64,000 nt of DNA, from contig CAKUUC010000006.1 in assembly GCA_934692625.1 (NCBI GenBank), positions 59,080 to 123,079 on the forward strand, in the 5' to 3' direction. The translations under genes were made by a program, and so were the position numbers. A model generated the notes under the pieces. That model ran no database searches. It saw only the letters and a program-made list of their open reading frames with translations, and was not told the origin of the DNA. How positions within the stretch are numbered: position 1 is the stretch's first letter; the number at the start of each line of letters is the position of its first letter. Source of the stretch: an uncultured Candidatus Melainabacteria bacterium. GTDB taxonomy: Bacteria; Cyanobacteriota; Vampirovibrionia; Gastranaerophilales; Gastranaerophilaceae. Shown piece after piece: positions 26,359 to 35,133 of this stretch.

Positions 26359-28881
26359 ATGAAACGGATTATGAATAATAACGATAATAAAAACGAAAAA
26401 TTCCTAACAATTCATGGGCATTTTTACCAACCTCCAAGAGAAAATCCTTGGTTAGAAGCAATTGAGCTTCAAGATAGTGCGTTGCCTTTCCACGATTGGA
26501 ATGAACGTATTTGCAAAGAATGTTATAATCCAAACTCTGTTTCAAGGATTGTTGATAACAGAAATCGAATTTTGGATATTGTTAATAACTATGAGCACAT
26601 GAGCTTCAACTTTGGTCCAACACTTTTGTCTTGGATGGAAAAATATACTCCGGGGACTTATGAAAGAATTATAAAAGCCGATATCGACAGCATTTCTGCA
26701 CACAACGGTCATGGAAATGCGATGGCGCAAGTCTACAACCACATAATTATGCCTCTTGCAAATTATAAAGATAAAGTTACTCAAGTCAAGTGGGGTATAA
26801 GAGATTTTGAATACAGATTTGGCAGAAAACCGGAAGGTATTTGGCTTGCAGAAACTGCGGTTGACGATGAAACCTTAAAAGTTTTGGCTGATAATGGAAT
26901 AAAATTCACTGTTTTGTCACCATATCAGGCATTAAAGATGAAGAAAATCTCAGATAGAGAATGGCAAGATGTAAGTTGGGGAAATATTGACCCTGCAAGG
27001 TCTTACAGATACACCATCAAATGTGACCCTAAAAAATCTATTGATTTATTCTTCTATGATGGTGCAATATCTCGTTCCGTTGCGTTTGATGAACTTTTAA
27101 CAGATGGGAACAAATTCATCAAGCGTTTAAAAGAAGGTGTTTCTGAATACCGTGATTATCCGCAATTGATAAATATTGCAACAGATGGTGAAAGTTACGG
27201 TCATCACACAAAATTTGGTGATATGGCGCTTGCTTATGTTTTAAAAATTAAAGCTGAAGATGAAGGGTTCAAAATTACTAATTATGGTGAATATCTCGAC
27301 AAATACAGAAGTGATTATGAAGTAGATATAAAACAAGCATCATCTTGGAGTTGTTTCCACGGTGTTGGCAGATGGAAAGAAGATTGTGGCTGTTCAACAG
27401 GCGGACACCCAGGGTGGAATCAAAAATGGAGAAAACCGTTAAGAGATGCGCTTGATTATTTAAGAGATAAATTGGCAGAAGTATTTGAACAACAAGGTGC
27501 AAAATACTTTAATAAAGATGTTTGGGACGTTCGAAATTGCTATATTGACGTAATTTTAGACCGTACATTACAAAATATCAAAAAATTTCAACAGGAACAT
27601 TTTAATAGTGATTTGACAGAACAAGAAAAAGTTCGTGCTATGGAATTGCTTGAAATTCAACGCCAAGCAATGCTTATGTACACAAGTTGCGGTTGGTTCT
27701 TCTCTGAAATTTCAGGTATTGAAACCGTACAAATTATGAAATATGCGGCACGAGCAATGCAACTTGCTTCAAACTTTAGTTCAGAAAATTACGAAGAAAA
27801 ATTTTTAGAAATTTTGAACGAAGCAAAAAGTAATATTCCTGAGTTTGGTACAGGAAAAAATATATATGAAAATTTTGTAAAACCATCAATTGTTACTCTT
27901 AAACAAATCGCTTGTTTGTGGGCAATTTCATCACTATATCAAGAATTTGAAGATGAAGAAGATGTGTATTGCTACACCGTAAAACGTCGTGATTACAAAA
28001 GAGTACAAAAAGGTAATGCAAACCTTATTATCGGTCATATCGAAATTTATTCAAAGGTTACATTACTAAAATCTGACCTTGTATTTGCGCTAATGCAATA
28101 TTCAGGCGGAGATTTCCATTGTGCGATAAAAGAATTCTCTACAAATGAAGAGTTTCAAGACCTGAAAAATACTTTGAATAAGATATTTATGTTAAATCCG
28201 TTGACTGAAATTATCAGAACATTAGATGAAAAATTTGGCAAGGAATATTTTACATTAAAAGACATCTTTATCGAAGAAAGAAAGAAAATTTTGCAAATTC
28301 TTCTAAAAGGTCAAATGGAAAAATTCTCAAACACATATCAAGATATTTACGAACAAGGTAAAAGTTCAATATACCAAATGCAAAATCTTGGCTTGGAAAT
28401 TCCTAACGAATTCAAACTTTCAGCAGGTTATGCGTTGAGTAAACGTTTCAATGAACTGCTTGAACATTCTGACGGATTTGTAGAAAAATCAATTATCCAA
28501 CAAATCAAGGATATAAATTACGAAGCAAAGAAAATCAATATTGAAATCGACAAAACTCAGTCAAACAAAGCATATACGAGAAAAATTATCAGTAATTTGA
28601 TTAGACTTACCAAAAGTTTTGAGTACCAACAGTCAGAGGTAATTATTGAACTGTTTGACTTGATTGACCAATTTGAACTTCAAATTGATATTTCAGAAGC
28701 GCAAAATATTTATTATGGCAGAATTTTCCACAGAATAGGTAATATTTTGGAAAATAATATGGAAGCGCCAAAAAGTAAAGATATTAAATTTATTGATTCC
28801 TTATTAGAAATTGGTGCGAAATTGAATATCAATGTTGATTTTTACAAATTAAAAGTTGATAAATTAAAAATGCAAATGTAA
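26359..28881 (+). CDS. GH57-family glycoside hydrolase with DUF3536
   Basis: The 840-residue protein begins with the GH57 motif LTIHGHFYQPPRENPWLEAI. MSFNFGPTLLSWMEKYTPGT, GHGNAMAQVYNHIIMPLAN and IWLAETAVDDETLKVLADNG follow in the usual order; these define the DUF3536-type amylase-related group. ATDGESYGHH and SWSCFHGVGRWKEDCGCSTG are also present. The Glu in the WLAE segment corresponds to the GH57 nucleophile region and the Asp in ATDGE to the acid/base region. It probably acts on alpha-glucans such as glycogen. A second in-frame ATG lies 12 nt downstream. Another GH57 enzyme is encoded at 56169. Confidence 0.88.
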   Translation: MKRIMNNNDNKNEKFLTIHGHFYQPPRENPWLEAIELQDSALPFHDWNERICKECYNPNSVSRIVDNRNRILDIVNNYEHMSFNFGPTLLSWMEKYTPGTYERIIKADIDSISAHNGHGNAMAQVYNHIIMPLANYKDKVTQVKWGIRDFEYRFGRKPEGIWLAETAVDDETLKVLADNGIKFTVLSPYQALKMKKISDREWQDVSWGNIDPARSYRYTIKCDPKKSIDLFFYDGAISRSVAFDELLTDGNKFIKRLKEGVSEYRDYPQLINIATDGESYGHHTKFGDMALAYVLKIKAEDEGFKITNYGEYLDKYRSDYEVDIKQASSWSCFHGVGRWKEDCGCSTGGHPGWNQKWRKPLRDALDYLRDKLAEVFEQQGAKYFNKDVWDVRNCYIDVILDRTLQNIKKFQQEHFNSDLTEQEKVRAMELLEIQRQAMLMYTSCGWFFSEISGIETVQIMKYAARAMQLASNFSSENYEEKFLEILNEAKSNIPEFGTGKNIYENFVKPSIVTLKQIACLWAISSLYQEFEDEEDVYCYTVKRRDYKRVQKGNANLIIGHIEIYSKVTLLKSDLVFALMQYSGGDFHCAIKEFSTNEEFQDLKNTLNKIFMLNPLTEIIRTLDEKFGKEYFTLKDIFIEERKKILQILLKGQMEKFSNTYQDIYEQGKSSIYQMQNLGLEIPNEFKLSAGYALSKRFNELLEHSDGFVEKSIIQQIKDINYEAKKINIEIDKTQSNKAYTRKIISNLIRLTKSFEYQQSEVIIELFDLIDQFELQIDISEAQNIYYGRIFHRIGNILENNMEAPKSKDIKFIDSLLEIGAKLNINVDFYKLKVDKLKMQM

Positions 28882-28905
28882 AATATTGTTACAAAAAAGC
28901 AAAAA

Positions 28906-28947
28906 ACCTCTAATCAAATACTTTATATAAGTAGGTAGATTAGAGGT
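28906..28947 (+). promoter_or_regulatory. Stem-loop that covers the ribosome binding site of the next gene
   Basis: ACCTCTAATC (28906-28915) pairs perfectly with GATTAGAGGT (28938-28947). Inside the loop TACTT and AAGTA pair again. The right arm contains AGAGG, the only good ribosome binding site for the ATG at 28957. The fold would therefore hide it. It may act as a translational switch or may simply terminate the upstream gene. Confidence 0.5.
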
Positions 28948-28956
28948 ATTTGTATT

Positions 28957-29904
28957 ATGCAAGTAACACCAAACCAAAATACTCAGAAAGTTAATAATGT
29001 TCCGCCTTATAGTGGAGCACAGGTGACCAATCCGCAAACGCAGCAAATTCAACCACAAGTTCAACAGTATTGCGCACAGGCTGCTGCGCCTTCAACACCT
29101 CCAAATACTCCACCTAACAATCAGCCACAAAATGTTCAAATTCCGGCAACGACTTCCGGTGTAAATATTCAAATTTTCAATCCATCGGCAATCGGTCCGG
29201 GGGCTAACCCTCCGACTTATAACGTAAATGCTCCGTGTTATCCGTCAGCATATTATACAGGCAGTCTTGATTCCAATGGAAAAATGCAACCAAATTACAA
29301 TCCGCAACAAGTAAATGGCGGAAATAATAACGGTAATGGAAGCAGTAATGCCAATGGAAACGGTAACAATGTAAATTCAACCGATACAAATAAAACAACA
29401 AATACGACAACGACTGAAAACTCTTCAAATAAGAAAAAAACTGAAAAAAGAAATGTTGTTCAAATAGATGATAACTATATTAGGACTTTGGAAAACGGTT
29501 TAAACAGTCAAGATGAAAAAATCAGAATGAATGCTGCAAAAGAAGTCTATGCAAGACTTGAAGAAGACGAAGACAACAAAGACGACAAAGCATTAACAGC
29601 ATTGATTAACAAAATGTTGCAAGACCCTGCAGATGAAGTTAGATTTTTAGCACTTGCTGCACTTCAAGAAAGAATTGTCTTGGGTGATGATTATACTGTA
29701 AATGTCTTGAAAAATATGCAACAAAGCGATGGCGGATATGGTCAAGATGCAATCGATGCAAGCAAGATATTAATGCAAATGGCAGGAAAACAAGTTGAAA
29801 AAGAATTTGAAGTAAAGGATTCTCCAAACAAAAATGAAACTAAGACAGAAACAGAAACCAAAACAGAAACTTCAAATACAAACAACGAAGTGAAAAATAA
29901 ATAA
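28957..29904 (+). CDS. Low-complexity protein with HEAT-like C-terminal domain
   Basis: The 315-residue protein has two parts. Residues 1 to about 165 are low-complexity, rich in P, Q, N and T (PPNTPPNNQPQNVQIPATTS, then runs of NGNG and TTTT). Residues about 170-280 form helical repeats resembling HEAT/PBS repeats (IRMNAAKEVYARLEEDED, EVRFLALAALQERIVLGDD). The tail is a charged KNETKTETETKTETS repeat. No signal peptide is present. I do not recognise the family; such a layout suggests a scaffold or adaptor. A hairpin that sequesters its ribosome binding site precedes it. It lies 24 bp before another unknown gene in the same direction. Confidence 0.65.
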   Translation: MQVTPNQNTQKVNNVPPYSGAQVTNPQTQQIQPQVQQYCAQAAAPSTPPNTPPNNQPQNVQIPATTSGVNIQIFNPSAIGPGANPPTYNVNAPCYPSAYYTGSLDSNGKMQPNYNPQQVNGGNNNGNGSSNANGNGNNVNSTDTNKTTNTTTTENSSNKKKTEKRNVVQIDDNYIRTLENGLNSQDEKIRMNAAKEVYARLEEDEDNKDDKALTALINKMLQDPADEVRFLALAALQERIVLGDDYTVNVLKNMQQSDGGYGQDAIDASKILMQMAGKQVEKEFEVKDSPNKNETKTETETKTETSNTNNEVKNK

Positions 29905-29928
29905 TTTCTAAAAAGGTAGTGTGATAGT

Positions 29929-30375
29929 ATGACAATTGGAACAATAGGTAAATATATTGCAAAAGGTGTTGGTATTACAGCGATTGGGCTTGTTGCAAAA
30001 GATGCTCACAGTGTTGGAAAGATTTATGGTGACAAATATGCAACCGAAAAAGATGCGTACTATTGCTCTGATTATTTGAACAATACCTTGTATAATCCAA
30101 CAATGAGTGACATCACAGATAGTGTCAAAGATTCTGCATTGAATATGGAAATTGATCAAACTTGGCGAAGATTTTTCAATCTCGGAATTGGATATGTAAA
30201 AGGTTTTGCAACAATGATTACGAATGAAGTTATACCGTTTGGTTTAGGATTAGGAGCACTCCTTGCTAAAGGAACAGCATCGCATGCTTGTGCCGGTGGT
30301 GTCCTTCTTTACGGTGCGGCAAAATTTGTTAAAAACTTCTTTGGATTAGGAGTGCCAAAAGGTCCGTTAGATTAA
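29929..30375 (+). CDS. Small membrane-associated protein, unknown function
   Basis: The 148-residue protein has an amphipathic or weakly hydrophobic start (IGTIGKYIAKGVGITAIGLV). A central acidic region contains one cysteine (DAYYCSDYLNNTLYNP). A hydrophobic glycine-rich C-terminal half (VIPFGLGLGALLAKGTASHA, AGGVLLYGAAKFVKNFFGLG) probably forms one or two membrane helices. I do not recognise it. AAAAGGT lies before the ATG and the gap to the preceding HEAT-like gene is 24 bp, so the two probably share a transcript. It converges with trmD. Confidence 0.6.
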   Translation: MTIGTIGKYIAKGVGITAIGLVAKDAHSVGKIYGDKYATEKDAYYCSDYLNNTLYNPTMSDITDSVKDSALNMEIDQTWRRFFNLGIGYVKGFATMITNEVIPFGLGLGALLAKGTASHACAGGVLLYGAAKFVKNFFGLGVPKGPLD

Positions 30376-30397
30376 ACAGTTTAGCAAGTTTTTTGCC

Positions 30398-31105
30398 TTA
30401 GTTTTCGTATTTTACTCTATTATTTTCAAGGTAAATTTTATATAAATCCGGACGTTTTAATTTTGTGCGTTCTAAACATTGTTCAAATCTGAAATTGTTA
30501 ATATCCTTGTGATTTCCGTTTAGTAATACTTCCGGCACTAAATGACCTCTGAAATCACGTGGTCTTGTGTATTGCGGATATTCTAACAATCCGTTAGAAA
30601 AACTGTCTTCTTCGGCTGATTCGATTTTTCCTAATGTACCTTCCAATTTTCTGCTAACTGCATCAATTAGGCAGAGCGCTGGGAGTTCTCCGCCGGTTAA
30701 TACAAAATCGCCAATAGAAATTTCTTTGGGTTTAATTATATCTCTTATTCGTTCGTCAAACCCTTCATAATGCCCACAAAGCATAATTATTTGGTTGTAT
30801 TTTGCCAAATCAATGACTAAATTTTCGCTCAAAGGTTCACCTTGTGGAGAAAGCATTACAGTAATAGAATTGTCCAACTTTTCAACAGTATCGTACGCAT
30901 CAACATAAGGTTGCGGCATTAACACCATTCCTGCACCACCACCGTAAGGAGTATCGTCAACCTTTTTGTGTTTATCAAGTGTGTAATTACGAGGATTAAT
31001 GGTGTTTAACGAGAAAATTTCATTTTCTTTTGCTCGTTTCATTATGCTGACACTGCAGTAATTTTCAATAATTTCGGGAAATAGTGTTAAGACATCAAAT
31101 CTCAT
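30398..31105 (-). CDS. trmD: tRNA (guanine-N1-)-methyltransferase TrmD
   Basis: TrmD methylates G37 of tRNAs reading CNN-type codons, preventing +1 frameshifting. The 235-residue protein starts MRFDVLTLFPEIIENYCSVS and contains DDTPYGGGAGMVLMPQP, MLSPQGEPLSE, MLCGHYEGFDERI and the SAM-binding trefoil-knot segment IGDFVLTGGELPAL, all diagnostic. Its start codon overlaps the rimM stop by 4 bp (ATGA), indicating translational coupling. Gene order is a zinc-ribbon protein, rimM, then trmD, on one transcript. Some TrmD proteins bind zinc or magnesium; nothing unusual is visible here. Confidence 0.97.
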   Translation of the reverse strand: MRFDVLTLFPEIIENYCSVSIMKRAKENEIFSLNTINPRNYTLDKHKKVDDTPYGGGAGMVLMPQPYVDAYDTVEKLDNSITVMLSPQGEPLSENLVIDLAKYNQIIMLCGHYEGFDERIRDIIKPKEISIGDFVLTGGELPALCLIDAVSRKLEGTLGKIESAEEDSFSNGLLEYPQYTRPRDFRGHLVPEVLLNGNHKDINNFRFEQCLERTKLKRPDLYKIYLENNRVKYEN

Positions 31106-31617
31106 TCAAGTAATCCCTCAATATTGTTAATTTTGATTTTTTTATTCTGAATATCAACAACAGGAACTATTGCTTTGACAAATGGAATTAAGCAGATTTT
31201 TTTTGAGTTTGTCTTAACTGAAATTAAATCACTGGCACCATTATTTGAAACTCCGATAACAAATCCAAGTTTTTTGTCTGTTTCTATATCAAAAACACTA
31301 AGCCCGACAAGTTCATCTATCAAAAACTCATCTTCATCAAGACTCTTTCTTATTATTTCATCATCGACAAAAAGTAATTCCCCTTTTAAATCCAACAATT
31401 CATTTATAGAGTTAATTCCCTCAAATTTCATAATGAGAACATTTTTATTAACTCGACAAGATTCGACATGCAAAGGTTTGTAATCGTTGCCATCTTTTAG
31501 GTACAAAGTATCAAGTGACATGACAAAATCCATTTGACTTTTTGATGAGCCAACTTTTGCCTCGCCTTTTATCCCGTGGAAATTCAAGATTTTTCCGACA
31601 GAAACGAATTTACCCAT
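31102..31617 (-). CDS. rimM: Ribosome maturation factor RimM
   Basis: RimM assists assembly of the 30S head domain near S19. The 171-residue protein opens with VSVGKILNFHGIKGEAKVGS, the N-terminal barrel signature, and has the PRC-barrel C-terminal half (LIDELVGLSVFDIETDKKLG ... IPFVKAIVPVVDIQNKKIKI). It lies 2 bp downstream of the zinc-ribbon/RGG-like gene and overlaps trmD by 4 bp. In many bacteria rimM follows rpsP and a KH-domain gene. Here neither is present and the position is taken by a lineage-type putative RNA-binding protein. Confidence 0.95.
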   Translation of the reverse strand: MGKFVSVGKILNFHGIKGEAKVGSSKSQMDFVMSLDTLYLKDGNDYKPLHVESCRVNKNVLIMKFEGINSINELLDLKGELLFVDDEIIRKSLDEDEFLIDELVGLSVFDIETDKKLGFVIGVSNNGASDLISVKTNSKKICLIPFVKAIVPVVDIQNKKIKINNIEGLLE

Positions 31618-31619
31618 GA

Positions 31620-32747
31620 CTATTCTTCCGTAGTTGTTTCCGCTTTAGGTTTACGTCCTCTTTTTTTCTTTGGAGGTTCTTCAACTGCCGGCGTTTCAAC
31701 TGTTGCAGCAACTTCTTCACTTTGTGCTTCTGCTTTTACCGGAGCGGTTTCTTCTGTCGCTTTAGCAGATTTTTTTGCTGCTTTTTTCTCTTTTGCTTGT
31801 TGTTTGAATTCTTCCGGAGCATCTTCACGCTCTTGGTTCCAACGTTCAAGTCCCATTTGTGCACGCACTAAACCAATACCTACGTGGACTCTCCATTCAT
31901 CCATTTTCAATTGCGCTGCAATGATTTTGTGGCAACCGATTGGAGGCAATGGCAACAATGGTTCGTATAACATTTTAATTGCATTTAATTGATCTTGTGA
32001 AATCGCCAATTTACGTTTAGGGAACGGCAATTTCGGAAGCATCATTTTTTGTCTTACCAAATTGATACCAAAGAATACTTTTCTTGGTTCCAAACCGATT
32101 TTTTCACCGATAACTTCGTGAGCATCAGGGTTTGGCAATGGTAACATTAACTTGTACAACAATTCAATTTGTTCCAATTGTTCTCTGCTTACCAACAATT
32201 GTTTTGGAGCAGCGTTTCTGTTATTTGGACGTCTGTTATTGTTAAATCTGTTGTTTTGCGGACGGCGTGATTGATAGCCACCTTGTCTGTTATCTCTTTG
32301 ATAACCGCCTTGACGATTGTAGTTATTGTTTCTGTAACCACCTTGACGATTATCTCTTTGATATCCACCGCCTTGATTATTGTAAGAACGGTTATTGTTG
32401 TATCCGCCGTTATTTTGTCTATAATCTCTTTGATAACCGCCTTGACGGTTGTTGTCACGGTGGTATCCGCCTTGGTTGTTATATTGTCTTTGTGGTCTTT
32501 GGTAAGGTCGATTTTCATCTCCGCCACTTGAATAACTGCTATAAAATTGCGGTTTATTTTCTGTTGAATAACTGTTGCGTTGTTCAGTTGCACCCTCAGT
32601 TGACGCTGCGCTACTTGCTGTTGATGATGACTCAGTATTGTTCAACATCATTTTCTTGTCTGGATACAAACATTCCGGACAAATAACCCTTTTCGGATTC
32701 TTTGTTTCAAATTCTCGACCGCACTTAATGCACTTGTTTACATACAT
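31620..32747 (-). CDS. Zinc-ribbon, QRDNRQGGY-repeat putative RNA-binding protein
   Basis: The 375-residue protein has four parts. (1) A CxxC...CxxC zinc ribbon (CIKCGREF...VICPEC, residues 6-26). (2) A low-complexity region of about 100 residues with repeats of GGYQRDNRQ and GGYNNN, resembling RGG/YGG RNA-binding tails. (3) Two related helical modules, EQLEQIELLYKLMLPLPNPD and DQLNAIKMLYEPLLPLPPIG, each followed by an INLVRxKMxLP-like or IGLVRAQMGLE-like helix. (4) A lysine- and alanine-rich tail ending KKKRGRKPKAE. No signal peptide is present. It heads the operon with rimM and trmD, supporting a ribosome- or RNA-related role. The family is not known to me. Confidence 0.7.
   Translation of the reverse strand: MYVNKCIKCGREFETKNPKRVICPECLYPDKKMMLNNTESSSTASSAASTEGATEQRNSYSTENKPQFYSSYSSGGDENRPYQRPQRQYNNQGGYHRDNNRQGGYQRDYRQNNGGYNNNRSYNNQGGGYQRDNRQGGYRNNNYNRQGGYQRDNRQGGYQSRRPQNNRFNNNRRPNNRNAAPKQLLVSREQLEQIELLYKLMLPLPNPDAHEVIGEKIGLEPRKVFFGINLVRQKMMLPKLPFPKRKLAISQDQLNAIKMLYEPLLPLPPIGCHKIIAAQLKMDEWRVHVGIGLVRAQMGLERWNQEREDAPEEFKQQAKEKKAAKKSAKATEETAPVKAEAQSEEVAATVETPAVEEPPKKKRGRKPKAETTTEE
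32250..32515. repeat. Degenerate in-frame tandem repeats encoding GGYQRDNRQ units
   Basis: The plus strand shows repeated TTATCTCTTTGATAACCGCC or close variants about every 50 bp, with interspersed TTGACGATT and TTGTTATT units. They encode the Q/R/D/N/G/Y low-complexity part of the protein at 31620-32747. Such repeats can expand or contract in frame. Confidence 0.7.
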
Positions 32748-32859
32748 AATAAAAGCCTCTTAATTAAAAAATAAAATAATACATCCAAATAAAATAAATT
32801 TAAGGTAACATCCTCACAATATAAATCGATTTCAAATAAAAAATATAACTTACATGCCT

Positions 32860-32888
32860 ATTTTACCATGCTTTTTAAAATTTGACAA
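32860..32888 (-). promoter_or_regulatory. Promoter of the zinc-ribbon/rimM/trmD operon
   Basis: On the minus strand TTGTCA (32883-32888) and TAAAAT (32860-32865) are separated by exactly 17 bp. This gives a leader of about 105 nt before the ATG at 32747. The promoter region also lies just past the dtd stop codon. Confidence 0.6.
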
Positions 32889-32902
32889 GTCCTACACACA
32901 AA

Positions 32903-33340
32903 TTATTTTTCAACCATAAAAGTTACCGGCCCGTCATTGACTAGCGAAACCTGCATGTCTGCTCCAAAAATACCTGTCTGACAAGGTGTTTGAGAATTCT
33001 TGATTTGAGTTACGAAATATTCATAAAGTTCATTTGCAATTTCAGGTGGAGCGGATTTGTCGAAACTCGGACGAGTACCTTTTTTGCAATCTCCGCACAA
33101 TGTAAATTGAGAAACGACAAGCATTTCACCTTTGATATCAACCAAAGACTTGTTCATTTTGCCGTTTTCATCTTCAAATATGCGCAACTTTAAGAGTTTT
33201 TCTGCCAAAAGTTCAGCATTTTGTTTTTCGTCACCTTTAACAACCCCGAGCAAAACGAGTAACCCTTGCCCGATTTTTGAAACTATTTTACCGTCTATTT
33301 CGACAGATGCTGATTTTACACGTTGAATTAACGCTTTCAC
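32903..33340 (-). CDS. dtd: D-aminoacyl-tRNA deacylase
   Basis: The enzyme hydrolyses D-aminoacyl-tRNA (and Gly-tRNA-Ala) to recycle mischarged tRNA. The 145-residue protein has LIQRVKSASVEIDGKIVSKI at the start, the catalytic VVSQFTLCGDCKKGTRPSFD (SQFTL and RPSF), and MQVSLVNDGPVTFMVE at the end, where NDGPVT is the cross-subunit GP motif. The frame extends upstream into thyX, but a GTG at 33340, with AAGGA before it, gives the exact family N-terminus (VKALIQRV). It starts 5 bp after the thyX stop, so the two are translationally coupled. Confidence 0.95.
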   Translation of the reverse strand: MKALIQRVKSASVEIDGKIVSKIGQGLLVLLGVVKGDEKQNAELLAEKLLKLRIFEDENGKMNKSLVDIKGEMLVVSQFTLCGDCKKGTRPSFDKSAPPEIANELYEYFVTQIKNSQTPCQTGIFGADMQVSLVNDGPVTFMVEK

Positions 33341-33345
33341 CTTAA

Positions 33346-34062
33346 CTAATCCTTCTTTCCGCCAATCAATTCTGCACGAGTAATTTTTCGACCACAAGAT
33401 TTGTCTTCATCGCAAAAACCTAGTGCTTCGCATTTTGGAACAAGATAATCTTTTAGCCAAGGTTCTTCGGCAATAAGTGCATCGCACATACCTTTTACGA
33501 GCATTCTGATTTCGTATTGTGCCCTTGAACACAATCTCAAGTTTGCTAGGTGAATCATTTCTCGCAAATTCAAACTTGCTACAAGCGAACTTGCAGCAGC
33601 GTTTGGCATTACAAAACGTGCATCTTCCGCCGGAATTCCTGCTTCTACAAATTCTTGGTATTTGTCAGAAATTTGTCCCATAAATTCGATAAATTTTTCT
33701 TTTAATTCCGGATTTTTTTCTATTGTAGGCGGAATAATATAATCAAACTGTCCTTTTTCTTTGACATAGCGTTGTGATTTTTGAGAAAAAGACATGTGAC
33801 GATGTCTTACCAGTTGGTGAGTGCATGCTCTTGAAACATTAGAAATTGCAAAACTAACTTGAATGTGTTCAATTGTTGAATAGTGACCGGAACCGACAAC
33901 TCTGCGAATCAATTTCAACATTTTTTCTTCGTCAGTCAAACTTTCATAAATATTTATCGGATAATCAGCACTGTAACAAGTTCTGCACGCTGTGTAAATA
34001 GTTTTCAACATGTTATCCGGTTTAGAAATAAGATTTACAACCGGTTTATTATTTCCTTCCAC
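33346..34062 (-). CDS. thyX: Flavin-dependent thymidylate synthase
   Basis: ThyX makes dTMP from dUMP using FAD, NADPH and methylene-tetrahydrofolate. The 238-residue protein carries the signature RHRHMSFSQKSQRY (RHRxxSxxxxSxRY) and the substrate-binding region MVKGMCDALIAEEPWLKDYL-like end (RMLVKGMCDALIAEEPWLKD). Start is GTG at 34062, with GGGGGAG 5 nt upstream, a strong ribosome binding site. ThyX is common in anaerobes lacking ThyA. It precedes dtd by 5 bp. The N-terminal part (VNLISKPDNMLKTIYTACRT) is also typical. Confidence 0.95.
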   Translation of the reverse strand: MEGNNKPVVNLISKPDNMLKTIYTACRTCYSADYPINIYESLTDEEKMLKLIRRVVGSGHYSTIEHIQVSFAISNVSRACTHQLVRHRHMSFSQKSQRYVKEKGQFDYIIPPTIEKNPELKEKFIEFMGQISDKYQEFVEAGIPAEDARFVMPNAAASSLVASLNLREMIHLANLRLCSRAQYEIRMLVKGMCDALIAEEPWLKDYLVPKCEALGFCDEDKSCGRKITRAELIGGKKD

Positions 34063-34116
34063 GATACTCCCCCCTAACTTTTTCTCAAATAATAATATAT
34101 TAAATATTCATTTTAG

Positions 34117-35034
34117 TCAAAAACTTGTTTTGTTTGCTAAAGCTTTCACTCTGTTATACATTTTGAACACGGTTAATTCTTCTTGTGGAAAGTTTTGGTC
34201 AATGTATTCAACTAAGTTTTTTATATCTTTTTGCAAGTCTTTATCATAACGGTTTCGTTTGTAATAATTCCAACTTCCGCTACAGAATTTTTCAACAAGT
34301 TTTACTTGAGATTTAATCTCTTGTTCTTGGAAAAGTTTTGTGTTGCAAATGTTTTTTAGAGCTTCTAAATCATTTTTTACACCGTTTTTGTTTGTTGTTG
34401 CAGAATTTAGGCGGTTTTTTCTATAATAATAAAGAGGTTTATCAATAAAGCAACATTTTGGATTGTTAAATAAGCACCATGCTGAAAATGTTAAATCTTC
34501 CGCAGTTTTTATTCCTTTTGGAAATTCTATATTATTTTTTAGTAAAAAATCTTTTTTGTATATTTTATTTACACTGTAGGTTAAAAACTTCCACAAATCT
34601 TTTTTGGACGGGTCTTTTTTCGCTCGTTTGATATTTTTATTCAATATGCATTGTTTTTCAAGTAACCAATATTTTTCAATTATTCCAAAAATTCCTATAT
34701 CAGAATCTGTTTGAGTGATTTCTAAGTAAGCAAGTTCGCAAGCATTTTTGTTATACCAGTCATCTCCGTCCAAAAACATAATATAATCACTGTTTGCGTG
34801 TTTTATCCCGAAATTTCTTGTGTCAGAAACTCCGGAGTTTTCTTTTGAGTAATTTTTTATATTTGGGTATTTTTCAGCAAAGGTTTCGGCAATTTTTAGT
34901 GAATTATCAGTCGAGCCATCATTTATGCACAAAATCTCAATGTCTTGAAATGTTTGATTGACAAGACTCTGTAAGCATTTAGTTAAATATTTTTCAACAT
35001 TAAAAATTGGTATGATAATTGAAATTTTTGGCAT
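34117..35034 (-). CDS. Family 2 glycosyltransferase
   Basis: The 305-residue protein opens with the GT-A start MPKISIIIPIFNVEKYLTKC. It then has DIEILCINDGSTDNSL (nucleotide-binding DDGS-like) and DYIMFLDGDDWY (DxD metal-binding), diagnostic of GT2 enzymes that decorate surface polysaccharides. The remainder is helical with no transmembrane segments. The frame begins at an ATG at 35046, but GGAG within that stretch is well placed for the ATG at 35034, which also gives the usual N-terminus. It is not in an obvious polysaccharide operon here. The acceptor is unknown. Confidence 0.85.
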   Translation of the reverse strand: MPKISIIIPIFNVEKYLTKCLQSLVNQTFQDIEILCINDGSTDNSLKIAETFAEKYPNIKNYSKENSGVSDTRNFGIKHANSDYIMFLDGDDWYNKNACELAYLEITQTDSDIGIFGIIEKYWLLEKQCILNKNIKRAKKDPSKKDLWKFLTYSVNKIYKKDFLLKNNIEFPKGIKTAEDLTFSAWCLFNNPKCCFIDKPLYYYRKNRLNSATTNKNGVKNDLEALKNICNTKLFQEQEIKSQVKLVEKFCSGSWNYYKRNRYDKDLQKDIKNLVEYIDQNFPQEELTVFKMYNRVKALANKTSF

Positions 35035-35093
35035 ATTTTGCTCCATTTTTATACAAAATATGTCATAAAAATTTTTAAAGTCAACAAACGAAA

Positions 35094-35118
35094 ACGACTA
35101 CCTCAAAAAGGTAATCGT
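35094..35118 (-). terminator. Hairpin terminator after small Met/Gly-rich gene
   Basis: ACGACTACCT (35094-35103) and AGGTAATCGT (35109-35118) pair with one G-U. On the minus strand TTTTCGTTTG follows. It lies 16 bp beyond the stop codon at 35134. Confidence 0.75.
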
Positions 35119-35133
35119 CAAACTTTAGGTGTT

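Noticed and set aside
32267..32686. Overlapping frames opposite the QRDNRQGGY repeats
   Set aside because: They are by-products of the tandem repeats; the minus-strand protein has a zinc ribbon, a ribosome binding site and an operon context.
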